Shown piece after piece: positions 17,776 to 31,430 of a stretch of DNA of 64,000 nucleotides. Position 1 is the first letter of the stretch. Each line of letters opens with the position of its first letter. The notes beneath the pieces are model-generated. The model did not search any database. It had not been told where the DNA came from and was given only the letters and a program-made list of their open reading frames with translations. The DNA is taken from contig CAXXPU010000018.1 of the NCBI GenBank assembly GCA_963666875.2, positions 1 to 64,000 of the forward strand, in the 5' to 3' direction. The stretch is from G963662655 sp963666875 (lineage in GTDB: Bacteria > Cloacimonadota > Cloacimonadia > Cloacimonadales > JAIOQZ01). A program made the translations under genes and the position numbers.

Positions 17776-19587
17776 CTATATACCCAATCGATAGCCAAGG
17801 CGGAATGACCATTCGGTTTGTTTGATATGTGTATATAACAAATTTGCGTGGTGTTCAAGATATAGAATTTCCGCCATTACTCCAATTTCAGTATTAATAC
17901 CTGTTCCAAATCCGAAGTATAATCCTGCTTTATCCTGGGCAATATCATCATCTATAATGATCAGATTATATCCAAGATGAACGATTACCTCATGTCGGAA
18001 AATTCTGGAGAGATCATACCCAAATCTGGTAGAAATATATAGCGGAACAAAGCTAGCTGTCAGTTCTTCGCCCTTCTTTATTAGATGACGAGGAGCTTGT
18101 ATTCCGAAACCACCACCTAGAAGAAATGCTACCGTTTTCTTTTTGATAACAGGGAAGTGAAGCTCACTTGCTATTGTGTATGTATTTTCCGATTCCGCAT
18201 GATATCCATCTGAAAATTCTGACTCTCCACCAAATTCCATACTGAAGAAGAATTCGACATCTAAATGCTTGGGATTGAATGAACTATCACGATTAGACGA
18301 GACAGGAAGTGTTTTTAGCATCTCTGAATGAATTGTAGTCGGTGTTTCTTCTCCCGCTCTATCCTTTTCCAGCGTCAACGCCACCTGTTTCTTCACCGTT
18401 TCATCCAACGCAAGCTTAAAGGACTCCATGTGCGTCTTGTAATCACTTGCAGTAATCCGCAATTCGTATTTACCTACGGGGACATCGCGAAACACACCTT
18501 TACCCGTCGATGAATAGTGTTCTCCTGAGTCTCCGGTAATTTCCACATTCGCATCTGCAGGAATGACGTTCACCGTAATCGTTCCAGTCTGCACTTCAGG
18601 ATAGAGATCCTTCGTAACCTGCTGTTGTTCTTCGAGCAAAATCTGCCTGGTGATCGTCTCTGCTTTCGGCATCTCAATCCGAACGTTCAACATCTGCGGC
18701 TCAAGCTTGAGATTAGACACACCACCCTTGTGACCTTCATCATCGTTGAGATAGACCGTCGCATTGGGATGAGTGTTAATCGTCAGGATGGATCGTACAT
18801 CCGTGAGTGTGTATCGTCTCGTAGTCGGATCAGTGATTGTGATCTTCTCTTCGATAGTCCGATAGCTTATCTTCTCAATGCGGATATCGTACGTGCCTTC
18901 AGGGAAGAAGCCGCTTACCGGCGTCTCGCCGAATTTCACATTCTTGACATAAACCGTTGCTCCTGCAGGATCGCTCTCGATGGTTACAGCCGCATCCATC
19001 GCTGGGTCCAGCCTGTAATCGAATCCCTGGTTGCCAACTCGGATATCAAGATCATCTTCGACAGTCTCGAAGCCATCGAGTACAATTTTCAGTGCGTGCT
19101 TTCCAGATCCGATCGTTGCGCCTAATCTGCCATTCTGCGTTTTTCCAATTGACCTGTCATCGATTATAATTTCCGCCCCACTGGGGTCGGTAGTGAACAT
19201 CACCGAAATCTGTTCGAGCGGATTATCTCCTCTCAGCTTCATGCGATAGACCGTCGATGATTTAGCGGTCTCGGGCAGGTTATAGACGAGTCTTTCGTAA
19301 CCTTCCACGGCGATCTTGATATTGAAGGTGCCGTCATTGACATACACCCATACTTCGCCCGTGTGTGCTTCGACTTCGCAGAAACCCGTCCCGGTCACGG
19401 ATACGCCAGTCAGCGCTGTGGCTATCTTGAGAAGCGCCATGGGCTTGCCGTAGTTATCCATCCTGGGTGCGTTGACGCGCGCAGTCATGTCGTTATCAAC
19501 GCGCTGGAAGTCGGTGATTTCGAGGGTCTGTGCAGCCAGAATCGAGCATAATGCAATTGCAAATAACGTAGTAACAATACGATTCAT
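17776..19587 (-). CDS. Secreted PEGA-domain repeat protein with C-terminal barrel-like region
   Basis: 603 residues from the ATG at 19587 (GGAG 6 nt upstream). A signal peptide (IVTTLFAIALCSILAAQ) starts it. Four to five PEGA-type beta units follow between residues 60 and 390, recognisable by phrases like TDPSGAEIIIDDRSIGKT, SDPAGATVYVKNVKFGETP and PADANVEITGDSG. After a linker, the last 170 residues alternate in the manner of outer-membrane strands and end with FRLGYRLGI. So it is probably an outer-membrane or surface protein; PEGA domains are thought to bind surface or wall structures. Precise role unknown. Confidence 0.72.
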   Translation of the reverse strand: MNRIVTTLFAIALCSILAAQTLEITDFQRVDNDMTARVNAPRMDNYGKPMALLKIATALTGVSVTGTGFCEVEAHTGEVWVYVNDGTFNIKIAVEGYERLVYNLPETAKSSTVYRMKLRGDNPLEQISVMFTTDPSGAEIIIDDRSIGKTQNGRLGATIGSGKHALKIVLDGFETVEDDLDIRVGNQGFDYRLDPAMDAAVTIESDPAGATVYVKNVKFGETPVSGFFPEGTYDIRIEKISYRTIEEKITITDPTTRRYTLTDVRSILTINTHPNATVYLNDDEGHKGGVSNLKLEPQMLNVRIEMPKAETITRQILLEEQQQVTKDLYPEVQTGTITVNVIPADANVEITGDSGEHYSSTGKGVFRDVPVGKYELRITASDYKTHMESFKLALDETVKKQVALTLEKDRAGEETPTTIHSEMLKTLPVSSNRDSSFNPKHLDVEFFFSMEFGGESEFSDGYHAESENTYTIASELHFPVIKKKTVAFLLGGGFGIQAPRHLIKKGEELTASFVPLYISTRFGYDLSRIFRHEVIVHLGYNLIIIDDDIAQDKAGLYFGFGTGINTEIGVMAEILYLEHHANLLYTHIKQTEWSFRLGYRLGI

Positions 19588-19832
19588 TGTAACTCCGATG
19601 GATTTTATCATTATAGAATCGTATTTTGGTCGGCAACAGAAAAAAAGGCAAGGAAAAAATGTATTACTCAAGGTGTGTATCCTGCGCGCCCGGCAGTCGA
19701 GTGCAACCAGCAGTGTGGGGCACCTTTTCTATATTATGTCTTCTGTCCTTTGACACTGCTCTGGATGACAACCTGTCTCCATTCTATCTTCTGACTTCTA
19801 ACTTCTTTATTCTGAAAAAAAATAAGGGCATG
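19588..19832. other. Gap between the PEGA gene and the rRNA operon
   Basis: About 245 bp with no supported gene. On the minus strand a run of eight T (about 19816-19823) directly follows the 5S region and probably serves as the rrn terminator. Confidence 0.5.
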
Positions 19833-19952
19833 ATTGTGGCGGCGACCTACTCTTCCACTTCGTTGCCAAAGCAGTACCATCGGCGCTGGTGAGCTTAACG
19901 GCTGTGTTCGGGATGGGAACAGGTGTAACCTCACCGCCAGAGCCACCACAAT
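19833..19952 (-). rRNA. rrf: 5S ribosomal RNA
   Basis: Minus strand; the conserved core CCCATCCCGAACACAGCCGTTAAG is present and the ends pair (GTGGTGGC with GCCGCCAC). The outer arms AGGGCATGATTGTGG / CCACAATCATGCCCT extend the stem, and this long stem followed by a T-run also acts as the operon terminator. Ends are approximate by a few bases. Confidence 0.93.
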
Positions 19953-19980
19953 CATGCCCTTGGGCATTTTGGTAAACTGA

Positions 19981-20003
19981 TAGATGATAATGGAATGAAG
20001 CGT
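19981..20003 (-). other. 3' half of the 23S processing stem
   Basis: Plus-strand TAGATGATAATGGAATGAAG followed by CGT. Its complement is the sequence at 23096-23114 (CACTTCATTCCACATCTA). Paired in the precursor RNA they enclose 23S rRNA as an RNase III substrate. Confidence 0.7.
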
Positions 20004-20042
20004 AAGTTGGAGTTCTTTCAGGGTGTAGGAAGAAAGAAAAGG

Positions 20043-23012
<2,970 letters not shown>

Positions 23013-23095
23013 CGTCACATATCTATACGCCCGAAAGCATATACATACGTGCAGAAAAGTATCCTTTCTTCTTTACTCTTTCAGTACTCTTTCAA

Positions 23096-23114
23096 ACACT
23101 TCATTCCACATCTA
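23096..23114 (-). other. 5' half of the 23S processing stem
   Basis: Plus-strand ACACTTCATTCCACATCTA, complementary with one bulge to 19981-20003. It lies between tRNA-Ala and 23S in the precursor. Confidence 0.7.
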
Positions 23115-23141
23115 TAAAAACTTTCAATGATCCAAAAATCC

Positions 23142-23217
23142 TGGTGGAGGATAGCGGATTCGAACCGCTGACCTCCGCCTTGCAAGGGCGGCGCTCTCCC
23201 AACTAAGCTAATCCCCC
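23142..23217 (-). tRNA. tRNA-Ala (TGC)
   Basis: Minus strand, 76 nt with encoded CCA; acceptor GGGGGAT / ATCCTCC with one G-U pair, anticodon loop CTTGCAA gives TGC, T-loop GTTCGAATC. It sits in the 16S-23S spacer, five bases after tRNA-Ile. Confidence 0.97.
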
Positions 23218-23222
23218 GATAA

Positions 23223-23299
<77 letters not shown>

Positions 23300-23323
23300 T
23301 CCGGCTATAAAAACTCTATTAAA

Positions 23324-23346
23324 GTGAAGTGCGTAAAGAACTGCGA
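23324..23346 (-). other. 3' half of the 16S processing stem
   Basis: Plus-strand GTGAAGTGCGTAAAGAAC then TGCGA. It is complementary, with two small bulges, to 25024-25045 (TCGCAAGTTCTTTACACTTCAC). The pair encloses 16S as the RNase III stalk of the precursor. Confidence 0.75.
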
Positions 23347-23385
23347 TCAATCTCGTCAAACTTGGCACATCGTTATTTCTCCCTT

Positions 23386-24996
<1,611 letters not shown>

Positions 24997-25023
24997 AAAG
25001 CTCGCCTCGCTCAACTAAATCTC

Positions 25024-25045
25024 TCGCAAGTTCTTTACACTTCAC
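25024..25045 (-). other. 5' half of the 16S processing stem
   Basis: Leader sequence complementary to 23324-23346 downstream of 16S. The adjoining ACTCTATTA is also repeated on both sides. Confidence 0.75.
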
Positions 25046-25108
25046 TCTATTATCTGTCTCTTGTCAAAGTTCAACACCCACCAGCACTTCAGCGCCAATA
25101 GGTTCGGT

Positions 25109-25137
25109 CACTTTCTATATGGGGTTCCGGATGTCAA
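25109..25137 (-). promoter_or_regulatory. Candidate rRNA operon promoter
   Basis: A perfect TTGACA lies on the minus strand at 25137-25132. Downstream is TATAGA at only 12-bp spacing and AAAGTG at 17 bp, so the -10 box is uncertain. A T/A-rich tract (25141-25155) lies just upstream, where an UP element would be. A second TTGAAC...TAATAG pair nearer 16S (16-bp spacing) is an alternative. Confidence 0.3.
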
Positions 25138-25239
25138 GAGAATTTTTCTTTTTTTCTCGTGAATTTCTCAGAATTTCCACAATATCATGACACTCAATGA
25201 ACCCATTCACAAGCACGATATAAAGATGCCGATTTCACG

Positions 25240-25986
25240 CTACCACATCACGGAAAAGGTATTTTGATGTATCCTCGCCCAGAGGATACCGTTTCTCACT
25301 TCTTTCGGGTAGGGAATCAATCGTTCTCCACAGTCGGAATTCCGATCGATATATTCGGCAAACGTCGAGATGATGACCTCAGAGGTCTGCCGTGTCCACT
25401 TCTGCCAAGTATCCATTCCCATGTCGTAGTATATGGCAGCACGAATGTGATCCAGATTTGCGCCTGTTCGATACCAATCACAGTATTTCACAATTTCGTT
25501 CACGGTGTCAACAACAAGATTCGTCTGATTCGAGATAGTTTTTCACAGCTCAGGCAAACACCCTTCTGAAACGACATCGAGCTGATCAGTCAAGCCGATT
25601 TCGTTCAGCGCCCGACGATATTCCGGGTGTTTTTGAAACAGCTTGAAACGTTCCAGTGGAATGGATTTCGGTAGCCACAGTTCGATATCGTGCTTCAGGA
25701 TTCTCACAATCTTGTTGGAAATCGCCATCGCTTCCATAAACTTCTTTGTTCTTCCCGGGGTTCTGATAGCTTCGTACACGTCGGAAATGCGCGGAAAATC
25801 CCGAGTAGTCAGCAGATCGGCAGCAGCTTCGATCATGGTATAATGCTCAGGTTTGCCCCAGTAGATAATTCCTGCATATGTCGATGTGCCGTCCGGGAAA
25901 TGAACGATCTCGTTGATGTCCTTGTAAAACGAAATCAAATGACAAACTGGGAAATTATAGGCCTCGAATAGCGCGCTCATTTTCAT
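25240..25986 (-). CDS. Uncharacterised protein interrupted by an in-frame UGA
   Basis: Two open segments are in the same frame, separated by one TGA at 25545-25543. The first runs from ATG 25986 (AGGGAG site) through MSALFEAYNFP, IIYWGKPEHYTMIEAAADLL and KFMEAMAISNKIVRILKHDIELWLP to EGCLPEL. After the TGA the frame continues KTISNQTNLVVDTVNEIV, YYDMGMDTWQKW and GILWARIHQNTF to a stop at 25240. Read through, the product has about 248 residues. I do not recognise the family. Other genes in the window end in TGA, so UGA is a normal stop here. The cause may be a base error, a nonsense mutation or recoding. Confidence 0.6.
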
Positions 25987-26079
25987 TTTCTCCCTGCGGG
26001 AATATAGCGAGTGGCAGAAATGGCTGTGCCTGCCGGGATGTGGTTCTCCGACAGGCACAGAAAAGGTCGTGAATATTTT

Positions 26080-27345
26080 TTAGAATTCGAGACGTTCGCG
26101 ATTCTGGAGATACGGACGAAGGCAAGGCGGCACGGTAATGCTGCCGTCATCGTTCTGCCAGGTCTCTACCAGCGCCACGAAAACACGCGGCGTAGCCAGA
26201 CCGGAGCCATTGAGCGTATGAACGAAATCGACCTTCCCGTCTTCGCTTCGACGATACCGGATCGACGCGCGTCTCGCCTGGAAATCCTTGAAGTTGCTGA
26301 TCGAGGAGACCTCCAGGTAACGTTTCGCGCCCGGCGCCCAGACTTCGAGGTCGTAGGTGATCGCCGAGGCAAAGCTGAGGTCGCCCGTGGCGAGCTTCAT
26401 CACGCGGTAATGCAGGCGCAGTTCTTGCAGGATCGCCTCGGCCGAAGAGGTAATGCTCTCCAGCGCAGCGGCGGAGTCTTCCGGTCTGGTAAGCTGCACG
26501 AGCTCGACCTTGTTGAACTGATGGACGCGATGCAAACCGCGGGTCTCCTTGCCGTACGAACCGGCTTCGCGTCGGAAGCAGGGCGTATAGGCGCAGAACT
26601 TGACAGGCAGTTCGCTCTCGTTCAGGATTTCGTCTGCATAGTAATTCGTAACGGGCACCTCCGCAGTGGGAATCAGGAAGAAATCCTCCGTCTCCACGCG
26701 ATACATATCCTCTTCCAGCTTGGGAAGCTGACCGGTGCCGGTCATGGTCTTGCGGTTTACGATGAAGGGTGGCTTCATCTCCGTGTAACCGTGTTTGAGA
26801 ACGTGTTTATCGAGGAAGTAATTGATTAACGCGCGTTCCAGCAGCGCCGCGTTTCCGCGATACAGGGGGAATCCGCTTCCCGTGATCTTGGCGCCACGCT
26901 TGAAATCGAGCGTATCCCCGCAAATCTCCTGATGTTCCCGCGGCTCGAATTCAAACGCACGCTTCTCACACCATTCGCGTATGAAGGCATTGTTCGCTTC
27001 GCCACCAATCGGGACATCTTCCTGCGGCAGGTTCGGCACGGTCAGAAGCAGCGCGTCGAGCTGATTCGTGATTTCACCGAGTTCGGTTCCGAGCTGCTTG
27101 ATCGTCTCCGCCATCGCCGAGACTTCCTGCATGACCGACTCGACTTCGAGTCCCTGTTTCTTGCGGTTTCCAATCTCTTTCGATTTGATTTTCTGTTGTG
27201 CGCGAACCTGATCAAACTCGTACTGTTTGGTTCGTTTCTGTTCGTCCAACTCGAGGATCCGATCGATGTCAGCGCCTGCGTTCTTGTTCGACACAGCCTG
27301 TTTGACCACTTCCGCGTTTTCTCTTATGAATTTAAGATCAAGCAT
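26080..27345 (-). CDS. serS: Seryl-tRNA synthetase
   Basis: 421-residue class II synthetase that charges tRNA-Ser (and tRNA-Sec). The N-terminal antiparallel coiled-coil arm that grips the tRNA covers about 30-100. Motif 2 is FRREAGSYGKETRGLHRVHQF (about 265-285), and motif 3 is GSGLATPRVFVALVE (about 377-391). TAEVPVTNYY and EVSSISNFKDFQARR are standard for bacterial SerRS. Length is normal. It stands alone, upstream of the UGA-interrupted gene on the same strand. Confidence 0.95.
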   Translation of the reverse strand: MLDLKFIRENAEVVKQAVSNKNAGADIDRILELDEQKRTKQYEFDQVRAQQKIKSKEIGNRKKQGLEVESVMQEVSAMAETIKQLGTELGEITNQLDALLLTVPNLPQEDVPIGGEANNAFIREWCEKRAFEFEPREHQEICGDTLDFKRGAKITGSGFPLYRGNAALLERALINYFLDKHVLKHGYTEMKPPFIVNRKTMTGTGQLPKLEEDMYRVETEDFFLIPTAEVPVTNYYADEILNESELPVKFCAYTPCFRREAGSYGKETRGLHRVHQFNKVELVQLTRPEDSAAALESITSSAEAILQELRLHYRVMKLATGDLSFASAITYDLEVWAPGAKRYLEVSSISNFKDFQARRASIRYRRSEDGKVDFVHTLNGSGLATPRVFVALVETWQNDDGSITVPPCLRPYLQNRERLEF

Positions 27346-27369
27346 TGATTCTCCAATTACATTGATAGA

Positions 27370-28148
27370 TTATTCGGTCAGTTCTACCGCCTTCGCGAGC
27401 ATATCCTTGTACTGGTCCAGATCGAGCGACGCACCGCCGATCAGGGCGCCATCGATGTCTTCCTGCGACAGGAGGGCTTCGATATTGCCCGGATTCACGC
27501 TTCCGCCGTAGAGTAGCTGAAGTTCGCCGGCGAGCTCTTCGCCGAAACGTCCCTTGAGCCAGTTACGGATAAAGGCATGGGCTTCCTGCGCGATGTCGGG
27601 TGTCGCAGTTTTACCTGTTCCGATTGCCCAGATCGGTTCATAGGCGATAACGAATTCACCGTCCTCGGGATTGATATTCTCGAATGCGCCTTTCAACTGG
27701 CGTTCGAGAACCTCTTCCGTCTTACGATCGCGGCGTTCATCTTCGGTTTCGCCGATGCAGACGATGGGCGTGATCTCGTGTTCCTGCAGGATCCGGGATT
27801 TTTCCATTCACGTTCTGATCGGTCTCATGGTGGATACTTCCTGCGTTCCGAATGCCCCACGATGCAGAAACTGACCACCAGCGACTTCAGCATCGGCGCG
27901 GATATTTCCCCGGTGAATGCGCCGGACTCGTGTTCGCTGACATCCTGTGCTCCAACGAAGAACGAACGATCTTCCGCAAAATCCGTAGCCATCTCGAGAT
28001 AGACGGCAGGCGGACATACGACCGGAATGATCTTCTGCATATCCTCGTCGTTTTCAAATACGTACTCGGCAAGCCCCTCGAAATAGTCGTCGGTCTCTTC
28101 GAAAGACTTATTCATCTTCCAGTTCCCGGCAATTATAAATGTACGCAT
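27370..28148 (-). CDS. tpiA: Triosephosphate isomerase (frameshifted)
   Basis: Interconverts dihydroxyacetone phosphate and glyceraldehyde 3-phosphate. The N-terminus AGNWKMNK supplies the catalytic Asn and Lys, IVGHSERR carries the catalytic His, the active Glu is in AYEPIWAIGTGK, and LYGGSVNPGN is the phosphate-binding loop. The frame breaks between HSERRKY and ILQEHEITPIV. Removing one base at a GG (27832-27833) restores HHETDQNVNGK, and one at a GGG (27795-27797) restores IRILQ. The result has 258 residues. Because the enzyme is essential and otherwise perfect, sequence error is more likely than loss. Confidence 0.9.
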
Positions 28149-28180
28149 GGTTCTCCTCCTTTGATAACCGACCTGAACCT

Positions 28181-28872
28181 TTACGGTGCTGTATAGGTTA
28201 GATAGATTGTCTCAATTTTATGATGTTCGCGCAACTCCGCCGTGACCCAATATACATCGGCCACACCGGGAGCTTGAACCTGTATGGTGGCGTATCCATC
28301 CGAATTGGTCTGTACCGAATCGGCAGACACCACCAGATCCGATGAGATATCGATCCACTGATCCCCGATATTATCGGAATCACTCGTGAGTTGTATGTAA
28401 ATATCCGTCATCGTGCTGCCGTCAGCAGGTATGTTGTCCCTGCGAGGCAGTCAGACCGATCTCCGGGATATCGATTACATCGAAGTGAATCGTCTGAGTT
28501 ACGCTCGGGTAAACGTCCATCGAGAATGTCACCGGGACATCGCCATACGCAGAATCCTTCACCGTGAAGGTTTCCCGTCGCGACACCCTGGGAGTTCGTT
28601 CTGATAAAATACGCGTTTCCGGCATAATCTCCGTCCGGGTTGAAAGTGCCCAGCGAAGTATCGTATTCGACATTGATGCGTACGCTGTCCGTCGAGGCGT
28701 TATCGCCATCCAGATCGATCATGATATCAGCGTAGTTCTGATCATTTCCTTCGTTATACAATTCAGTAGTGGATGGGACTACCGTCATCTCGGGCGCGTC
28801 CGTGTCACGGTCGTCGCAAGCTGCGAGTAACACCATGGCAATAATCAGCAATAACATCAGGTACTTCATCAT
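28181..28872 (-). CDS. Lipoprotein with two Ig-like/invasin-like domains (two frameshifts)
   Basis: The leader MMKYLMLLLIIAMVLLAAC is a lipoprotein signal; start 28872 is chosen for the GGAG 6 nt before it. The mature protein has two beta-rich repeats of the Big_1/invasin kind, each ending in phrases like RTNSQGVAT and VQTNSDGYATIQV. The frame shifts twice, at a GGG at 28574-28576 and a GGG at 28438-28440 (minus strand). Correcting both gives 229 residues with VATETFTVKD and SQDNIPADGST across the joints. Likely a surface lipoprotein; binding partner unknown. Confidence 0.7.
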
Positions 28873-28906
28873 GTCTCCTTTCAAGGTCAGTGGTATGGGT
28901 TACGTA

Positions 28907-29890
28907 TTACATCTCCGATTCGATACTCTTGATAAATCCTTTCGCACTTTCACCATACGTACGATCGGACTGGATTTTCTTGAAGTTGGCGAGTGCGTTT
29001 TGTTTGTCGCCTTCTTTGTACTGAATCTGAGCTTTGAAATAGATCGCTACGGTATCGGCAGGATCGTCTTTGAGTAACCGATCGATCTTCGCTTTGGCCT
29101 GACCGTAGTTGTTCATGTCGAAATACATCACCATCAGTTTGGTGGCGATCTTGGAGTCGTATTTCACGCCAAGCGCGTTTTCGTAAGCCTTCGCGGCGTT
29201 CTGATTCTGTTTGATTTTCTCATAGAGAGCACCCATGTTCTTGTAGGTCTGAAACTTGGAACTGGCCGTAGGATTGGTCTTCAGATAGTCATCGTATTCC
29301 TTGATGGCCTGCGGGATCTGTTCGAGGTCGGTATAGAGGATCGCAATGTTGTTGATCACCTTGGGATCCTGTTTCAGTTCTTTCGCCTTGATGTACCAGT
29401 TGAGGGCTTCCTGCTTGTTTTCCAGTTGGTTGTAATAAACTGCGATCTTCTTCCGAAGCGTGAAATCGGGTTTCTTCGCGTCGAATGATTTCAGGTGTTC
29501 AATCGCCTTATTGGTCTGATTCAGATTCTTGTCATACAACTGCGCGACAGCGAGGATTTTCTTTACGTCATTCGGATTCTTCTGCAACAGCTCAAGATAT
29601 CCGTCGATTGTTTCCTTTATCTTACCGCCTTTGTAATAGGCCGCAATCAGCTTCAATTTGATGGCATCGATTTTCTCGTCGAAATTGATGCTTTCCTTTT
29701 TCGCTGCCTCTTTGTAGTGATTGATCGCTTCTTTGTACTTCGCTTGCGCCTCGGCAAACTTACCCGCTTCAAAGGCTCCGTCTCCAGCAACTTCCGTTTC
29801 GTTTCCAAGTTTCTGGAAATTATCCTCCGCTACCAGAAGGGTGATTGCAACCACGAGCAGCAGCAGTACCGTAAGAAATCTCTTTGTCAT
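28907..29890 (-). CDS. Periplasmic tetratricopeptide-repeat protein
   Basis: About 327 residues, with a signal peptide (FLTVLLLLVVAITLLVA) followed by seven to eight TPR units from about residue 30 onward (such as EAGKFAEAQAKYKEAINHYKEA, NNIAILYTDLEQIPQAIKEY, NMGALYEKIKQNQNAAKAYENA). TPRs form a superhelical scaffold for protein contacts; no catalytic domain is attached. I prefer the ATG at 29890, 7 nt after GGAGG, over 29896. Neighbour of the Ig-like lipoprotein on the same strand, possibly co-transcribed. Confidence 0.8.
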   Translation of the reverse strand: MTKRFLTVLLLLVVAITLLVAEDNFQKLGNETEVAGDGAFEAGKFAEAQAKYKEAINHYKEAAKKESINFDEKIDAIKLKLIAAYYKGGKIKETIDGYLELLQKNPNDVKKILAVAQLYDKNLNQTNKAIEHLKSFDAKKPDFTLRKKIAVYYNQLENKQEALNWYIKAKELKQDPKVINNIAILYTDLEQIPQAIKEYDDYLKTNPTASSKFQTYKNMGALYEKIKQNQNAAKAYENALGVKYDSKIATKLMVMYFDMNNYGQAKAKIDRLLKDDPADTVAIYFKAQIQYKEGDKQNALANFKKIQSDRTYGESAKGFIKSIESEM

Positions 29891-30040
29891 GTTCATACCT
29901 CCATATATCTTCTATTAATATGATATTCCAGTTCACATTTTCATTTCGTAACCGTTCATGTCAATGATTCTCTTGAAACAACAGCGACGATATGCCTGAA
30001 ATGTTCCAAAAAAAACTGAAAAAAGTAGATTCGTGAAATG

Positions 30041-31417
30041 TTATTTCGGGAACTCGCTCTTGCCCATCATCTTCGACGCGCTCAGCGGCGCCATTTCATG
30101 GATCATCGCATCGATTCGTTTCGAAAGCTGCCGGATCTCCCACTGGGCGTGATCGTCGGAGCGTAAACGTGAGAAATGGTACAGTTCGCGCAGGTTCGCC
30201 TTGAAGACAAATACCGTCTCGTGCGCGTTGGTCATTGCATAGTCGCGAAGCAGCGGATTGACCGCACCGAGCTTCTCCGCCATGCTTCTTGATGCCTTCA
30301 TGACTTCCGTGAATCGGCTCAGGATATCTTCGTCCGTATAGACCGGCGGAATCACGAAGTAGTCGGTTCTGCCGGCTAACAGGATGGTGGAAGTGCGATG
30401 CCTTTTCCACTGCGCGTAGCAGGAAGACGACGCCCGAACCTGCATGGTGAATTCCGCTATCTCGAATCCGCGCGGCATCGTATCGAACGACTGAAGCCCT
30501 TCGAAGAGCCTGTCGAACAGCACGCGTTTCCGTTCCGGTTCCCACGTGAGCAGTTCTTCGAAGATCGCTTGAAAATCGCCGCCCGACTGCTCGAAGATCA
30601 GAGCCGCCAGCACCCGTTCGTCCGGATGGTCGTCTGCCGCGATCAATCGAATCGCTTCCTGCGGTACTTTCGTCTCGATCTCTGGCAATCGCGTTGACAA
30701 TCCCGTCTCGAATTCACCCGCTTCGGTATAGCGGATCAGAGATGGCGCATACGATTTCGCTGCCTGCTCGAGCTTGTCCTTCAGTTCCTTCGCTTCAAGC
30801 AGATCGACGCGACTGAGCCTTCTGAGCAGGCGTTGCAGACTGCGGCAGTTGATGGTCATGCCCATCTGGCTCTTCGTCGCCAGCGACAGGACGTAGCGCG
30901 CGTCCTCTTTCGCGGCACCTTCCAGTTCACGCTTTTTACCTGGAAAGCCTTCCGCGATCAGCTTCGCGCGCTGGGATTCGTAGAGCTGGAAATAGAGCTC
31001 GTTCTGCTGCTCGATCAAGTCGTGGAATTCGTTCTCCAAGTCTGATCCGACGATCTCCTGCGGTGTAACGTAGTCGCCGTCGAGCGTGACGTAGCGCTGG
31101 GATTTTTCGGTAAAGGAAGCCAGACGCGTTCGCTGGATGAATTCGGAAAAGTATCTGGAAACGCCGATCAGGTCGAAATTGAAGACTGCGTGTTCGGCAA
31201 CGGAGCTGTGCCCCATCTCGAAGATGATGCTCTGATTGGATTTTCGGGCGCGATCCACCTCGTTGATGGATTCGGTTCGCAGACCGGTGATTGCTTTCGG
31301 GCTTCGGCTTATTCGCGCGTAGGCCGCGGAGAGGGTTTCCGGCGTGACAATGCTGCGATCCTCGATTCTGTCGCTGATCGAGCGATCGATATTGAATCCG
31401 GCAACGTCGATTTTCAT
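30041..31417 (-). CDS. ThyX-like protein with two flavin-dependent thymidylate synthase domains in tandem
   Basis: 458 residues from ATG 31417, about twice normal ThyX. The first half has FEMGHSSVAEHAVFNFDL and QRTRLASFTEKSQRY, a version of the RHRxxSxxExSxRY signature. It also has MTINCRSLQRLLRRL. The second half repeats the fold with FEIAEFTMQVRASSSCYAQWKRHRTST and AHETVFVFKANLRELYHFSRLR and DDHAQWEIRQL. In the second copy the glutamate and SxRY part of the signature are gone. One half may keep activity and the other help bind substrate, or the protein may have another role. It starts 13 nt after deoC, which suggests a nucleotide link. Confidence 0.82.
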   Translation of the reverse strand: MKIDVAGFNIDRSISDRIEDRSIVTPETLSAAYARISRSPKAITGLRTESINEVDRARKSNQSIIFEMGHSSVAEHAVFNFDLIGVSRYFSEFIQRTRLASFTEKSQRYVTLDGDYVTPQEIVGSDLENEFHDLIEQQNELYFQLYESQRAKLIAEGFPGKKRELEGAAKEDARYVLSLATKSQMGMTINCRSLQRLLRRLSRVDLLEAKELKDKLEQAAKSYAPSLIRYTEAGEFETGLSTRLPEIETKVPQEAIRLIAADDHPDERVLAALIFEQSGGDFQAIFEELLTWEPERKRVLFDRLFEGLQSFDTMPRGFEIAEFTMQVRASSSCYAQWKRHRTSTILLAGRTDYFVIPPVYTDEDILSRFTEVMKASRSMAEKLGAVNPLLRDYAMTNAHETVFVFKANLRELYHFSRLRSDDHAQWEIRQLSKRIDAMIHEMAPLSASKMMGKSEFPK

Positions 31418-31430
31418 GAAAGGGGATCGG

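Noticed and set aside
25503..25545. Selenocysteine at the in-frame UGA
   Set aside because: No bacterial SECIS-like hairpin is obvious right after the UGA, and the family is not a known selenoprotein; kept only as one option.
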